Shown here: positions 42,294 through 51,077 of the stretch, piece by piece | Numbering within the stretch: position 1 is the first letter of the stretch | Layout of the letters: each line of letters starts with the position of its first letter | Source of the DNA: Synechococcus sp. JA-2-3B'a(2-13) | Lineage (GTDB): Bacteria > Cyanobacteriota > Cyanobacteriia > Thermostichales > Thermostichaceae | Direction of reading: 5' to 3' | DNA: 64,000 nucleotides | Assembly (NCBI RefSeq): GCF_000013225.1 | Contig: NC_007776.1 | Span: forward strand, 1,455,001 to 1,519,000 | Made by a program: the position numbers and the translations under genes | Notes under the pieces: model-generated | Told to the model about the DNA's origin: nothing | The model's input: the letters and a program-made list of their open reading frames with translations, nothing else | The model's database searches: none

Positions 42294-42911
42294 ATGAACA
42301 GCCGCCCAGATTTCAAATCCTTTGAAAAAGAAGAAACCGAACGGTTGCGGGATCTGCTCCCCGCTTCTTTCCGACCCTTGATCAGCGTCGTTCCCCACTT
42401 CGGGGGTGAAGCCCTGCTCATCTCCCGCCGCAAAGCCCCTTGGCAGCCCCAGGGCACCATCGCCATCGATTTTCGCCGTTGGCAAGGGATCCCTCAGCCA
42501 CAGCGGGATCTGTTGTTTCTGCGGGAGGTGGGCTGGCTGGGCAACCGCAATTGGTTGCAGCCGGGGTTTTACCAATCGCTGGCCTTGATGGGGGGCATCA
42601 CCACCGTGGCGGAGCTCTCTTTGCAGCACCCCTTTTCCGCTCTGTTGGCAGGTGGCATTACGGCTCTCTCCGTCCGGCAGATCTGGCAAAACCTGAACCG
42701 GGAGAGCGCCCATTTCGATGCCGATGAATTTGCCCTGCGCCGTGCTCAGTTTCGCGGCTACACCCGACAGGAGGCCGCTCAACACCTGGCAGATGCCATA
42801 GAACAGGTTCTGAAGCTGGATCCCACCGATATCCTGACGGCGCTACGGCTGCAACGGCTGAGAACCATTGCCCGCAACCTGGCTTCTACCCCCCCCAGCG
42901 GAAACGCCTGA
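42294..42911 (+). CDS. DUF3318-type cyanobacterial protein
   Basis: A 205-residue protein. The N-terminal acidic/basic segment (FKSFEKEETERLRDLLPASF) and the block FRRWQGIPQPQRDLLFLREVGWL mark a cyanobacteria-only family of unknown function. A weak hydrophobic pair follows (SLALMGGITTVAELSLQ and FSALLAGGITALSV), which could be a membrane hairpin. The C-terminal helix RQEAAQHLADAIEQVL precedes a basic end. Its last 69 bases overlap the convergent surE gene in antisense. ATG 42294 fits better than the ATG at 42273. Confidence 0.75.
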   Translation: MNSRPDFKSFEKEETERLRDLLPASFRPLISVVPHFGGEALLISRRKAPWQPQGTIAIDFRRWQGIPQPQRDLLFLREVGWLGNRNWLQPGFYQSLALMGGITTVAELSLQHPFSALLAGGITALSVRQIWQNLNRESAHFDADEFALRRAQFRGYTRQEAAQHLADAIEQVLKLDPTDILTALRLQRLRTIARNLASTPPSGNA

Positions 42912-43625
42912 GGCCAGTTGCACTTGGGTGATGGCCACCCGACCGGAGAAGCAGATGTCGGTATCGGTTTGGGGATCCCGAGCGCGCTCCGCATAGCGGC
43001 CCTGATAGCGAAACCACAGCGACTCTGCCCCATTTCCCTCGGCTTCCACCGCATAATCGAGCGGCAGGGGTTGGGTGCAGAGGGGACAATAAACCCGCTC
43101 CGGCAGAGGGGATCCGGCGGGCAAGTGAGGCAGGTTCACATTCCAAAACGCCCCCCTGGGCAGGGATTGTTCCATCAGCTCCGCCAAGATTTCCCGCGTC
43201 CACCGCTGGGCTTGCTCCCAGTCGATGGGTTGGCCCCCTGCTCGGTATTGGGAAATGGCAATTCCCGGGATCCCGCGCATCGCTGCTTCCCGTACCGCCG
43301 CCACCGTTCCCGACAGATACACATCCGATCCAAGATTTCCCCCCTCGTTGATACCGGAAAGCACCCAATCCACCGCTGGGGCCAGCTTGAATAGGGCCAC
43401 CCGCACACAGTCGGCAGGGGATCCCTCGACGGCAAAGGTGCGCTCGCCGCGGGCCAAGGCTCGAAAAGGTCGCCCCGTCGTCACCTGGTGGCTGCAGCCG
43501 GAAATCGGTTGGTGGGGGGCCACAATCCAACAGTGTTCTTCCGGGATGAGGGCGCTGAGGGCCAACTTGAGGTTGGCCAGCCCGGCAGCCTCGATGCCGT
43601 CATCGTTGGTCAGCAATACCTTCAT
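42843..43625 (-). CDS. surE: 5'-nucleotidase SurE
   Basis: Metal-dependent phosphatase acting on nucleoside 5'/3'-monophosphates and polyphosphate, linked to stationary-phase survival. It has 260 residues. MKVLLTNDDGIEAAGL contributes the Asp-Asp metal site; WIVAPHQPISGCSHQVT has the Ser/Asn region; GTPADCVR-like EGSPADCVRVAL and VLSGINEGGNLGSDVYLSGTVAAVREA are standard. The last ~25 codons (LASGVSAGGGRSQVAG) overlap the 3' end of the DUF3318 gene and look less conserved. The start is ATG 43625. Confidence 0.94.
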   Translation of the reverse strand: MKVLLTNDDGIEAAGLANLKLALSALIPEEHCWIVAPHQPISGCSHQVTTGRPFRALARGERTFAVEGSPADCVRVALFKLAPAVDWVLSGINEGGNLGSDVYLSGTVAAVREAAMRGIPGIAISQYRAGGQPIDWEQAQRWTREILAELMEQSLPRGAFWNVNLPHLPAGSPLPERVYCPLCTQPLPLDYAVEAEGNGAESLWFRYQGRYAERARDPQTDTDICFSGRVAITQVQLASGVSAGGGRSQVAGNGSQPLQP

Positions 43626-43812
43626 TCCTACTTTTCCCTTCTGCCGGCAACTTCTTGGGTGAGTCCTTTTGCAAGTCCCAGTGGCAAATCTGGAGATCTT
43701 GGGTGCAAAAGCGATGTGGATCCCGTTCTTCTTTTACCCTATCCCTAGGGGGGCAGCGTCTCCCATGCCGCGTCCCCTGATCCATCGTATAAACTGATAC
43801 CGGAGGATTGCG

Positions 43813-44829
43813 ATGACCACACGGGTAGCCATTAACGGATTTGGTCGCATTGGGCGGGCCTTCCTGCGGGTGCTGCTGTCTCAGCCAGCTCCAGAGCTGG
43901 AGGTGGTGGCAGTCAATGACCTGACCGAACCCGACAACTTGGCCTACCTGCTCCAGTTCGACTCGGCCTATGGGCGCCTTCCCCAAACCGTGAGCGCGGT
44001 GGACGGGCATCTGCAAATCGGCAACCACCTGAAAGTCCGAGTTTTGGCAGAGCGGGATCCGGCACAACTGCCCTGGAAAGATCTGGGGGTTGACCTGGTG
44101 GTGGAATCAACCGGCTTGTTCACCAAACGAGAGGGGGCGGCCAAACACCTGGAAGCCGGGGCCAAAAAGGTGATCATCTCTGCTCCCGCCAAAGGCCCCG
44201 ACTTGACGGTGGTGATGGGGGTCAACGACGACCAATACGACCCGGAGCGGCATCACATCGTCTCCAATGCTTCCTGCACCACCAATTGCTTGGCGCCGCT
44301 GGCCAAGGTTTTGTTGGATCGCTTCGGCATCGAGACCGGCTTTCTCACCACTTGCCATGCCTATACCGCCACCCAGGCGATTGTGGATCGCCCGGATCCC
44401 AAAGATTACCGGCGGGGCCGCTCAGCAGCAGTGTCGATCGTGCCTTCCACCACCGGGGCCGCCACGGCAGTGGCCGAGGTTTTGCCCGCCCTGAGAGGGA
44501 AGATGGATGGCCTGGCGCTGCGGGTGCCCACCTTGACCGGCTCGATTGTGGACTTTGTGGTGCGTACCGAGCAGCCCATCACCAGAGAAGCCGTCAACCA
44601 AGCCTTTGTCGAGGCTGCAGAAGGCCCGCTGCGCGGCATCCTGGCCATTGCTCCACCGGAGATCGTCTCGGCGGATATCGTCGGGGATCCCCACTCTTCC
44701 ATTGTGGATTTGGGATCCACCCTGACCTTAGGGGATCGCACGGTGAAGGTGCTCTCCTGGTATGACAACGAGTACGGCTATGCGGCGCGGCTGGTGGATC
44801 TGGCGGCCAAAATCGGGGCTGCGCTGTAG
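43813..44829 (+). CDS. gap: Glyceraldehyde-3-phosphate dehydrogenase
   Basis: Type I GAPDH of 338 residues. NAD(P)-binding start VAINGFGRIGRAFLRVL, catalytic Cys in SNASCTTNCLAP (about 155), HAYTATQ with the His, and WYDNEYGYAARLVDL. The cofactor-selectivity segment is VNDLTEPDNLAYLL; Leu after the Asp is typical of NAD-specific glycolytic forms rather than the photosynthetic Gap2 type, so this is more likely Gap1 or Gap3; that assignment is inference. RBS GGAGG at 43802 precedes ATG 43813. The gene is divergent from surE. Confidence 0.94.
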   Translation: MTTRVAINGFGRIGRAFLRVLLSQPAPELEVVAVNDLTEPDNLAYLLQFDSAYGRLPQTVSAVDGHLQIGNHLKVRVLAERDPAQLPWKDLGVDLVVESTGLFTKREGAAKHLEAGAKKVIISAPAKGPDLTVVMGVNDDQYDPERHHIVSNASCTTNCLAPLAKVLLDRFGIETGFLTTCHAYTATQAIVDRPDPKDYRRGRSAAVSIVPSTTGAATAVAEVLPALRGKMDGLALRVPTLTGSIVDFVVRTEQPITREAVNQAFVEAAEGPLRGILAIAPPEIVSADIVGDPHSSIVDLGSTLTLGDRTVKVLSWYDNEYGYAARLVDLAAKIGAAL

Positions 44830-44888
44830 GCGGCCATCCTTGTTGCGTTCAAGGCAAGGCTATTAGAACCGGATTTGCGGTGGGGCAG

Positions 44889-46235
44889 TTACGGTTCAGA
44901 TGCGGTTGTGGCCGGGGTTGCAGGCGATGAAGGGGGGCCGAGCCACAGCAGGATCACCATTGCCGGAGCGGCTGTCATCGCCGTGATCAGATAAAACAAA
45001 GGCCAATTGACTGCAGCCGCCAAATAGCCTGACACAGCCCCGGCCAAGGTTCCCCCCACGGCAAACACACTGGTGAGCAAAGCATACTGAGTGGCACTAA
45101 ATTGCCGGTCGCAGAGGCTCATCAAAAAAGCCAGAAAAGCAGCCGTGCCCATGCCCCCGGCCATGTTGTCGAAAATGGTTGCCCCCAGCAGCAGCGGATA
45201 GTTTTGCCCCACCAACCCAATCGCTCCCAGGCCCAAATTGCCGATCCCTTGCAAGGCTGCGAAAATGAACAGACAGCGGTAGGTGCCGATGCGGCTGACC
45301 CACTCCCCCCCCACAAAAGCCCCAGCCAAGGTGGCCAACAAGCCTATCCAACTGCGGATAATGCCCAGATCGCTGGTGCTAAACCCCGTCTGCAACAAAA
45401 ATGTGGGGGTCATTTGCCCTGCCAAGCTATCCGGCAACTTGAAGCAGACCACAAACAGCAGGATCGCCCAGGCCAAGCGGTGCCGCCAAAAAGATTGAAA
45501 CGGCTCGAGGATAGCCGACCGCAAAGAGGTAGGCTTGAGGGCGCTGTTTTCCGGCTCGGGAGCCAAAAACGAGGTGACCACCCCGATTGACATCAGCAGT
45601 GCCATGATCCCGTACACCTGCCACCAGGGCAAATAGTCCGCCAAGATCAAACTCACGCCACTGCTGACCAGCAGCGCGATACGGTAGCCGAATACGAAAA
45701 TGGCTACCCCTGCCCCCATCTCCCGCTCTGCCAAGATATCGGTACGGTAGGCATCCACCGCGATGTCCTGAGAGGCGCTCAAAAAAGCCACCAGCAACCC
45801 CACCAGAAAGATCGGGCGGGTGAAAACCGTGATTCCCGGCCAAGTCTGGGCCAGCTCTTCCCATCCCAGAGCTTCCAGCCAGGTTTGGGTCGGATCCTGA
45901 AAACCCAGTAGCCCTATGCTGAGCAGCAACAGCACTTGGGTCAGGGCCATCCACCCCCGCCGCCGACTGCCCCGCAGGGATCCCGGTGCCGGCAACAGAA
46001 ATCGATCCAGAACAGGCGACCACAGAAACTTAAAGGAGTAGGGCAAATTGAGCAGGTTAAACAAGCCGATGGCAATGGTGGTCAAGCCCGCTTGGGTCAG
46101 CCAAGCATTCAAGGTGGTGTTGATCAGCAGCAGCGGCAAACCCGAAGAAAACCCCAACAGCAGCAGAACGCCCATCTTAGAGCTGCCGTAGACGCCCAAC
46201 ATCCGCCTCAAGACGCTTGCCCCCGCCTCAATCAT
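44889..46235 (-). CDS. AmpG-like major facilitator transporter
   Basis: A 448-residue inner-membrane protein with 12 predicted helices. The start MGVLLLLGFSSGLPLLLINTTLNAW and LLNLPYSFKFLWSPVLDRF are typical of the AmpG permease family, which imports anhydromuropeptides from peptidoglycan turnover. The QDIAVDAYRTDIL block is another family hallmark. It is convergent with gap and shows no operon context that would test the substrate. Confidence 0.88.
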   Translation of the reverse strand: MIEAGASVLRRMLGVYGSSKMGVLLLLGFSSGLPLLLINTTLNAWLTQAGLTTIAIGLFNLLNLPYSFKFLWSPVLDRFLLPAPGSLRGSRRRGWMALTQVLLLLSIGLLGFQDPTQTWLEALGWEELAQTWPGITVFTRPIFLVGLLVAFLSASQDIAVDAYRTDILAEREMGAGVAIFVFGYRIALLVSSGVSLILADYLPWWQVYGIMALLMSIGVVTSFLAPEPENSALKPTSLRSAILEPFQSFWRHRLAWAILLFVVCFKLPDSLAGQMTPTFLLQTGFSTSDLGIIRSWIGLLATLAGAFVGGEWVSRIGTYRCLFIFAALQGIGNLGLGAIGLVGQNYPLLLGATIFDNMAGGMGTAAFLAFLMSLCDRQFSATQYALLTSVFAVGGTLAGAVSGYLAAAVNWPLFYLITAMTAAPAMVILLWLGPPSSPATPATTASEP

Positions 46236-46287
46236 AACTAGCCCTCCCCGCCATCCTGTCTATTTTCAGGGATCCCTGTATTGCCAG

Positions 46288-46427
46288 TATGGTCATTTCA
46301 ATTAAACTAGGGCACTGCACCCACACCTAAAACTCTGAGTGCAGCAGGCTATAGGGCTTTTCAAGGACTCCGTCCCACTGGCGCGATCAGCAGCCCAGGC
46401 GTCTCACCTTAACCTGAAATGACCATA
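46288..46427. mobile_element. MITE-like element with TA-flanked terminal inverted repeats
   Basis: TATGGTCATTTCA at 46288-46300 is the exact reverse complement of 46415-46427. Taking the outer TA as a target-site duplication leaves an 11-base TIR (TGGTCATTTCA) and an element of 136 bases, the pattern of IS630/Tc1-mariner derived MITEs. TTAA follows close inside both ends. It has no coding capacity and contains a palindromic repeat copy at 46363-46387. Confidence 0.65.
46363..46387 (-). repeat. Palindromic repeat copy inside the MITE-like element
   Basis: AAGGACTCCGTCCCACTGGC then GCGAT on the + strand; GGAC-TCC-GTCC core intact (reverse orientation). Confidence 0.8.
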
Positions 46428-46790
46428 ACATCCCAGTGAAACTCCCCATTGCGTAGCTCCCCTCTCTCAAGGGGAGAGCATGACTCTAGTCAATAATAAG
46501 CTCAACTATACTGAAAATAATGTATAATATGTTCAGTACGGATTACTACCAGTTGATCTTTCTGTTTACTTTCGAGTCTGCCAACATGGTAGCCAAAGCA
46601 AAGCAGAAAATTGGTAGTAAGACGACACGGAAACTGCGCTTTGGGTATTCTACTCAAAGCTTTGCGGGATACCGCCATTCTGTTTGGACTCCGTCCCGCT
46701 AACGCGAATGGAAACAAACAGAATGCTATCGCTGCATAGTTGAACAGTGATGTTCAGCAGTGTTCAGCGTAAATGTATCAGGGACTTCCC
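46428..46790. other. A+T-rich intergenic region with inverted repeats, no credible gene
   Basis: It contains CTCCCCTCTCTCAAGGGGAG (46457-46476), a hairpin of a second dispersed family, and a 9-base inverted repeat TTACTACCA/TGGTAGTAA (46543-46551, 46612-46620). A 60-codon frame (46520-46702) ends in a repeat copy (WTPSR) and has no recognisable family. The composition differs from the surrounding genes, suggesting a decayed mobile element. Confidence 0.5.
46686..46709 (-). repeat. Palindromic repeat copy
   Basis: GGACTCCGTCCCGCTAACGC then GAAT on the + strand, nearly identical to the copy at 36807-36830 that ends the LRR gene. Confidence 0.85.
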
Positions 46791-47765
46791 TTAGGGCCAA
46801 TCCTGAACGCAAACCACCTGCTGGGTTTGGGCAGATCGCTCGGCTGCCTCGGCCACCGCCAGGGCGTGGAGCATGTTTTCAGTATGGATATAGAGGGGTC
46901 TGCCGTGGCGCAGGTGATCCAGCACCATGCGGGTGTCTTGCTCGAACAGGCCGTGGCGGGATCCCGTCTCTAGAGGGTGGGCGCTGCCGGGCCGCAGCAA
47001 CGTTGCCTCTTCGCCGTTGATCAATAGGCCCCCCCGTTGACCGTGGAACTCCAGTAGCCGCTGCGAGCACCACAGGGAATCCCCCTTGCCATAGGTCAAC
47101 ACCGCCAGCAACCCACTGGCAAAACTCAGCTGGGCTGTGCAGTAGCAACTGCTGTAGCGGTGGGGCAGATCCGGCCCGTCGTAGCGCAGTTGGCAGCTCA
47201 CCCGTTCTACCCTGCCCAACAAGTCCACCAAGCGGTGGATGCGAGAAACGGCCCCCATGAGGGGGAAGCCAAACAACTCAGGCCGATAGGTCCAGCGATC
47301 GGGGGCGGGGTGGGTGGCGGTGAGAGTGATGTAGCGAACGGCAAACAGCTTGCCCAACCCTTCCAGCTCTTGTTTCAGCAACCGGTGAACGCCGCTAATT
47401 AGCTCGATGTGTTCGACGTGCAGCAGCACTTGCCGCTCGGCTGCCAATTGCACCAAGGAACGCGCTTCGGCAGCGCTGAGGGCGAGGGGATATTCCACGA
47501 CGGTGTGGATCCCTGCCTCCAGAGCAGCACGGGCAATGGCGGCATGATCCCGATTGATGGTGCTGACAAAAACCAGATCCAGCCGCTGCTCGCCCAACAG
47601 AGAAGACCAGTCCGAATAGGCGACGGCCCCCAACTCGGCGGCAAAAGCATCGCTCCGGTCGGGAGCTCGACCGGCAACAGCGACAATCTGCACTTGCCCA
47701 TCTTTGCGCAAGGCCTCGGCCCGTGAGCGAGCTGCGTAGCCGGTGCCGATGATCCCCACCCGCAA
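46791..47765 (-). CDS. bvdR: Biliverdin reductase, Gfo/Idh/MocA family
   Basis: NAD(P)H-dependent reduction of biliverdin to bilirubin. It has 324 residues. The Rossmann start VGIIGTGYAARSRAEAL is followed by LVFVSTINRDHAAIARAALE, VVEYPLALSAAEA, VLLHVEHIELISGVHRLL, WTYRPELFGFPLMGAVSRI and GSRHGLFEQDTRMVLDHL; these blocks agree with what I remember of the Synechocystis BvdR protein rather than general sugar dehydrogenases. In a phycobilisome-containing cell it would influence bilin supply. It is not linked to the apc genes at 53.4 kb. Confidence 0.85.
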   Translation of the reverse strand: MRVGIIGTGYAARSRAEALRKDGQVQIVAVAGRAPDRSDAFAAELGAVAYSDWSSLLGEQRLDLVFVSTINRDHAAIARAALEAGIHTVVEYPLALSAAEARSLVQLAAERQVLLHVEHIELISGVHRLLKQELEGLGKLFAVRYITLTATHPAPDRWTYRPELFGFPLMGAVSRIHRLVDLLGRVERVSCQLRYDGPDLPHRYSSCYCTAQLSFASGLLAVLTYGKGDSLWCSQRLLEFHGQRGGLLINGEEATLLRPGSAHPLETGSRHGLFEQDTRMVLDHLRHGRPLYIHTENMLHALAVAEAAERSAQTQQVVCVQDWP

Positions 47766-47939
47766 GGTTTGTTCCCTCCCCTAGCCTGCCTCTGTCTGTA
47801 GCATCACACAGGAGGGATCCTTTGTACCACCCGGCAATCCGGATCTCGCTCCGCCTAGGTTTGCCGGAAAACTCCTGCTGCACCCTTTGATTTTGTGCCT
47901 ACCTCACAGAGCTGTTCGCCGGTGGGGATCCCATGGGCG

Positions 47940-48590
47940 TTAGGAAGAAGCTGCTGCTTCAACCTCTTGGGGTTGCGGCGAGGAAAGCGGAAAATGCCGC
48001 TCCAACAAAGCCGGGATCCCCTGGGGGGAAACGCCGCTATAACGAGCCTTGTCGGGCATAAACACCACATGGGGGCCCCGTTTACAATCTTTCATGCAGC
48101 CCACCCCCTGCACGCAAATCGAACCAGAGTAGGCGGCCAAGTGGGCGTTCAGGGCTTGCATCACCGCTCCGGCCCCACGCCGATAACAGTCGGATTTCTG
48201 GCAGACCAGCACCTTACCTTTGATGTCTGTACCTTTGATATCTCCTTTGATATCTGTGATGTTTGGAGCAACCGGTTCGGAAGCTGCCTCAGCCCCAGAA
48301 GCCGAAGACAAACCCCCCGCCCTCTCTCCGAGGGGAACCACCCGGTAAAGCACCCACTTCTCTCGCCCTTTGTGCGGATCCACCTCCCGCTCCCCACAGA
48401 TCTGCACGGTGTCTCCAGGTTTGAGGGTGCGGTAAAGGGCAGAACGCAGGGGCTTGGGGATCTTGCCGGAAAAAACGTCCGCTCCGGCTTGCCAACGCAG
48501 GTACTTGAGCTTGCCGTCTTTATCGGGAAGAAATCCCAAAAACTGGCCCTCCGACTCAAACGGGATCCCTTGCTTAGGAAACTTGCTCAT
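47940..48590 (-). CDS. Thioredoxin-like [2Fe-2S] ferredoxin-domain protein
   Basis: A 216-residue protein. The C-terminal half holds the Cys set of thioredoxin-like 2Fe-2S proteins: VCQKSDCYRRGA and GVGCMKDCKRGPHVV. The N-terminal half (KLKYLRWQAGADVFSGKIPK, ALYRTLKPGDTVQICGER) looks like a beta-rich nucleic-acid- or ligand-binding module. The two are joined by a linker with the tandem peptide DIKGDIKGTDIKG, encoded by a short tandem DNA repeat near 48216-48260. Its start overlaps the end of the next upstream gene by 17 bases. Confidence 0.8.
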   Translation of the reverse strand: MSKFPKQGIPFESEGQFLGFLPDKDGKLKYLRWQAGADVFSGKIPKPLRSALYRTLKPGDTVQICGEREVDPHKGREKWVLYRVVPLGERAGGLSSASGAEAASEPVAPNITDIKGDIKGTDIKGKVLVCQKSDCYRRGAGAVMQALNAHLAAYSGSICVQGVGCMKDCKRGPHVVFMPDKARYSGVSPQGIPALLERHFPLSSPQPQEVEAAASS

Positions 48591-48852
48591 CTTGACCCCC
48601 AGCCTCCGTGTTGAGCTGCCAACAAACCTCTAGGCCATCCAATAACTCCTGTCGCCGCGCTGTGTGCTGACGGATCACACTGCGCACCTGTAGAACGGCC
48701 AACGGAGTACTCACCTCCACCCGCAGACGACCATCTCCTGTACAAATCGCCGGGATCCCCAATTCCATCAGCCGCCGACCAACGCGCCAGCGCTCGCCCA
48801 GAGGAATGTTCAAGAGATAGCCGCGCTCAGAGTCCAGAAAGACGGGGTTCAT
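48574..48852 (-). CDS. Small conserved cyanobacterial protein (Asr1405/Asl0597-like)
   Basis: A 92-residue soluble protein. MNPVFLDSERGYLLNIPLGERW and RLMELGIPAICTGDGRLRVEV are the recognisable family blocks. Function unknown. ATG 48852 gives the normal length; an upstream ATG at 48900 would add 16 residues. The stop region overlaps the start of the ferredoxin-like gene, so the two are probably translated together. Confidence 0.75.
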   Translation of the reverse strand: MNPVFLDSERGYLLNIPLGERWRVGRRLMELGIPAICTGDGRLRVEVSTPLAVLQVRSVIRQHTARRQELLDGLEVCWQLNTEAGGQDEQVS

Positions 48853-48975
48853 GGCCGGGATCAGCACCTCAGAGTAAAGAATAGTGAAGAGATGAAACAA
48901 ATTCTCAATAGCCTTTCAAAAAAAAGCCAGAGGCCGGAAGCTAGGCAGGCTCAAGCCCACCTGTGGACCTTCTGG

Positions 48976-49527
48976 CTAGGCTCTGCCGTTCATCAAGCCG
49001 AACACCAGGCTGTCGTTGGCCAGGAAGTGATGGAGATGGAAAGCGCGATCCTCTGTTTTCAACAGGATTTGCTCGTAGAGGTAGCGAGTGGCCCGATCCC
49101 CAAGGCTCTCCGCCTGGGCTGCCTGTCGCCGCAGCAGATCGATGATGGCCTGCTCTGCCGCCAGGTCGTTCATTAACATTTGCCGCGCCCCAAAAGCTCC
49201 ATCCGGCTCAGGGGTAAAGCAGCAAAGCTGGGCCAAGGTGGCAAAGCTGGCTACCGGCACACCTCCCAGCCCTTCTAGGCGTTCTCCCAGGTCGTGGACA
49301 TGCTCCCTCGCCTGCTCGTAGTGATCTTTGAAGAGTTGGTGCAGCGGATAGAACTCAGTGCCTTCTACCACGAAGTGATGCTTCTGGTACTGCAAGTACA
49401 GCCCCTGGAAGCTGGCCAGCAGGGCGTTCATCCCCTCGCAAACCGGCTGGGTTACCTCGGTGCCGAGCAGGACGGGATTGTCGCGCACGCTGTTGAAAGA
49501 CTGGCGCAGGGTTGAAGTTTCGGACAT
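48976..49527 (-). CDS. Dps/ferritin-like protein
   Basis: A 183-residue four-helix protein of the Dps group, which store iron or protect DNA. The helix containing [20 protein letters not shown] and [23 protein letters not shown] carries the His/Asp/Glu positions of the intersubunit ferroxidase site. The N-terminal part ([21 protein letters not shown]) is a short tail without Lys-rich DNA-binding character. GGAG seven bases upstream selects ATG 49527. No peroxide regulator gene is nearby. Confidence 0.85.
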   Translation of the reverse strand: MSETSTLRQSFNSVRDNPVLLGTEVTQPVCEGMNALLASFQGLYLQYQKHHFVVEGTEFYPLHQLFKDHYEQAREHVHDLGERLEGLGGVPVASFATLAQLCCFTPEPDGAFGARQMLMNDLAAEQAIIDLLRRQAAQAESLGDRATRYLYEQILLKTEDRAFHLHHFLANDSLVFGLMNGRA

Positions 49528-49814
49528 AAAATTCTCCAGCACAAGTTAAGAGGAGCTGCGAATCCTAAACTGCCCGCCATAGCGGGCCTGGGATCCCTGG
49601 GTGTTTGCCTCCAAATCTAGCATAGTGCAGAAAATGGCTCTTGTGAATAACTCTCAATAAGCCCGTTGTTGCGGATCCCTTTGGAGTGGGATCAGGGCGC
49701 AGACAGATTGGCTCTTGGCTAGGTCAGTCTCCGGTATCGGAAGAAACTTGGCAGTAGGATCCGCCCTGAACTACCTTTGTGGGGCTATCGGCCTTAGGGG
49801 AAGAAGCAAGAAGC

Positions 49815-51077
49815 ATGTCTCAGAAAAGCCCATCCTTCTTAGAGAAACTGACTGACCTAACCCGCCAAATTGTTGACCGTGCCCGAGGGATCCCAGAAGC
49901 TTCTGAATCTCTCGAGAAGCCAGAAGCCTTTAAGTCTTTCTGGAATTCGGTGTCTCAGATACTACAGAAGGACCTCCTAGAGGCGCAGACAGAGTTGGGC
50001 CACTGCAACATCCTGGTCATTGGCAAAAGCGGGGTGGGCAAGAGCACCTTGGTCAATGCAGTGTTTAGAGATGAGCTGGCCCGTACCGGTGTTGGCAGCC
50101 CCGTCACCCGCCACATTCGTCAGTATTCCAAGCCAGGTTGCCCAATCACCATCTACGATACACCTGGCATGGAACTAGACGGTGAACAGAATCAGCAAGT
50201 TCGCCTGGAGGTTTCCCAGCTTATCGAGGAGCTGCGCTTTAAGGATCCTGAACATCACATCCATCTTGTTTGGTACTGCCTCCACCACGAACTGAAGCGG
50301 TTGGAGGAAGTTGAACGCAAATGGCTAAAGGAGTTGGAACTCAAAGACGTTCCCGTCATCTTGGTCTTAACCCAATGCTTGGAATATCCCAATCCTGAAG
50401 AGAGCGAGTTTTTCCGGTATTTGCAGCATCAAAATTTGCCTGTCCGCTACATTGTTCCCGTTTTGGCCCGCAACAAGGCGATTAACCGGCAAATTACCAT
50501 TCCTGCCCACGGGCTGGAGCACCTAATTGGCTGCACGCTAGAGCTTTTGCCGGAAGTGGCTCGCCTTGCCTTTATCCGCCAGCAATTGCTGCGGGTGGAT
50601 CTCAAAGCCGAGGCTGCCTTTAAGTACGTATCAGGCTATGTGGCCAGTGCAGCGTTTATCGGGGCAGTGCCCCTTCCCTTTGCAGATGCCCCTCTGTTGG
50701 TTACAGCCCAAGCAGGCATGATTGCCAATATCAGCTTTATTTTTGGCTTCGAGGCTTCCCCTTCTTTTTACTACTCTTTGATAGCCGCTTTGGCAGGCAC
50801 TACAATTACAACAGCAATCGGGCGAACGATTGTGTCCAACTTGCTGAAGATGATTCCCGGCCCGGGGATTGTAGGCAGCGCTATCCAATCCACTACGGCA
50901 GCCACCCTCACTCTCTCTCTGGGCCTGGCCTATATCGAGCTGATGAAGGCCATCGCCCGCGCCAAAATCCAAGGGATCCAGCTATCTCCAGAAGAGATGA
51001 AAGATATCTTTACACGCGAGTACCAAAGTTATGTTGCCTCGGGATCCAAAACTCTGAAAGATGACTTTTCATCCTAG
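49815..51077 (+). CDS. GTPase with C-terminal membrane-associated DUF697-like domain
   Basis: A 420-residue protein. The N-terminal GTPase domain has P-loop VIGKSGVGKSTLVN (about residue 75), switch region TRHIRQYS and DTPGMELDG (G3). The G4 position reads VLTQCLEYP, so the usual N/T-K-x-D is missing its Asp, which should weaken guanine specificity. The C-terminal part (about 270-400) has several hydrophobic segments (YVASAAFIGAVPLPFADAPL, ALAGTTITTAIGRTIVSNLL, TLSLGLAYIELM), resembling the DUF697 domain of YcjF-like proteins. Function unknown. ATG 49815 is preferred to GTG 49779. Confidence 0.8.
   Translation: MSQKSPSFLEKLTDLTRQIVDRARGIPEASESLEKPEAFKSFWNSVSQILQKDLLEAQTELGHCNILVIGKSGVGKSTLVNAVFRDELARTGVGSPVTRHIRQYSKPGCPITIYDTPGMELDGEQNQQVRLEVSQLIEELRFKDPEHHIHLVWYCLHHELKRLEEVERKWLKELELKDVPVILVLTQCLEYPNPEESEFFRYLQHQNLPVRYIVPVLARNKAINRQITIPAHGLEHLIGCTLELLPEVARLAFIRQQLLRVDLKAEAAFKYVSGYVASAAFIGAVPLPFADAPLLVTAQAGMIANISFIFGFEASPSFYYSLIAALAGTTITTAIGRTIVSNLLKMIPGPGIVGSAIQSTTAATLTLSLGLAYIELMKAIARAKIQGIQLSPEEMKDIFTREYQSYVASGSKTLKDDFSS

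Noticed and set aside
46520-46702. 60-codon frame in the A+T-rich gap
   Set aside because: No RBS, no family resemblance, and its last residues (WTPSR) and stop come from a repeat copy.
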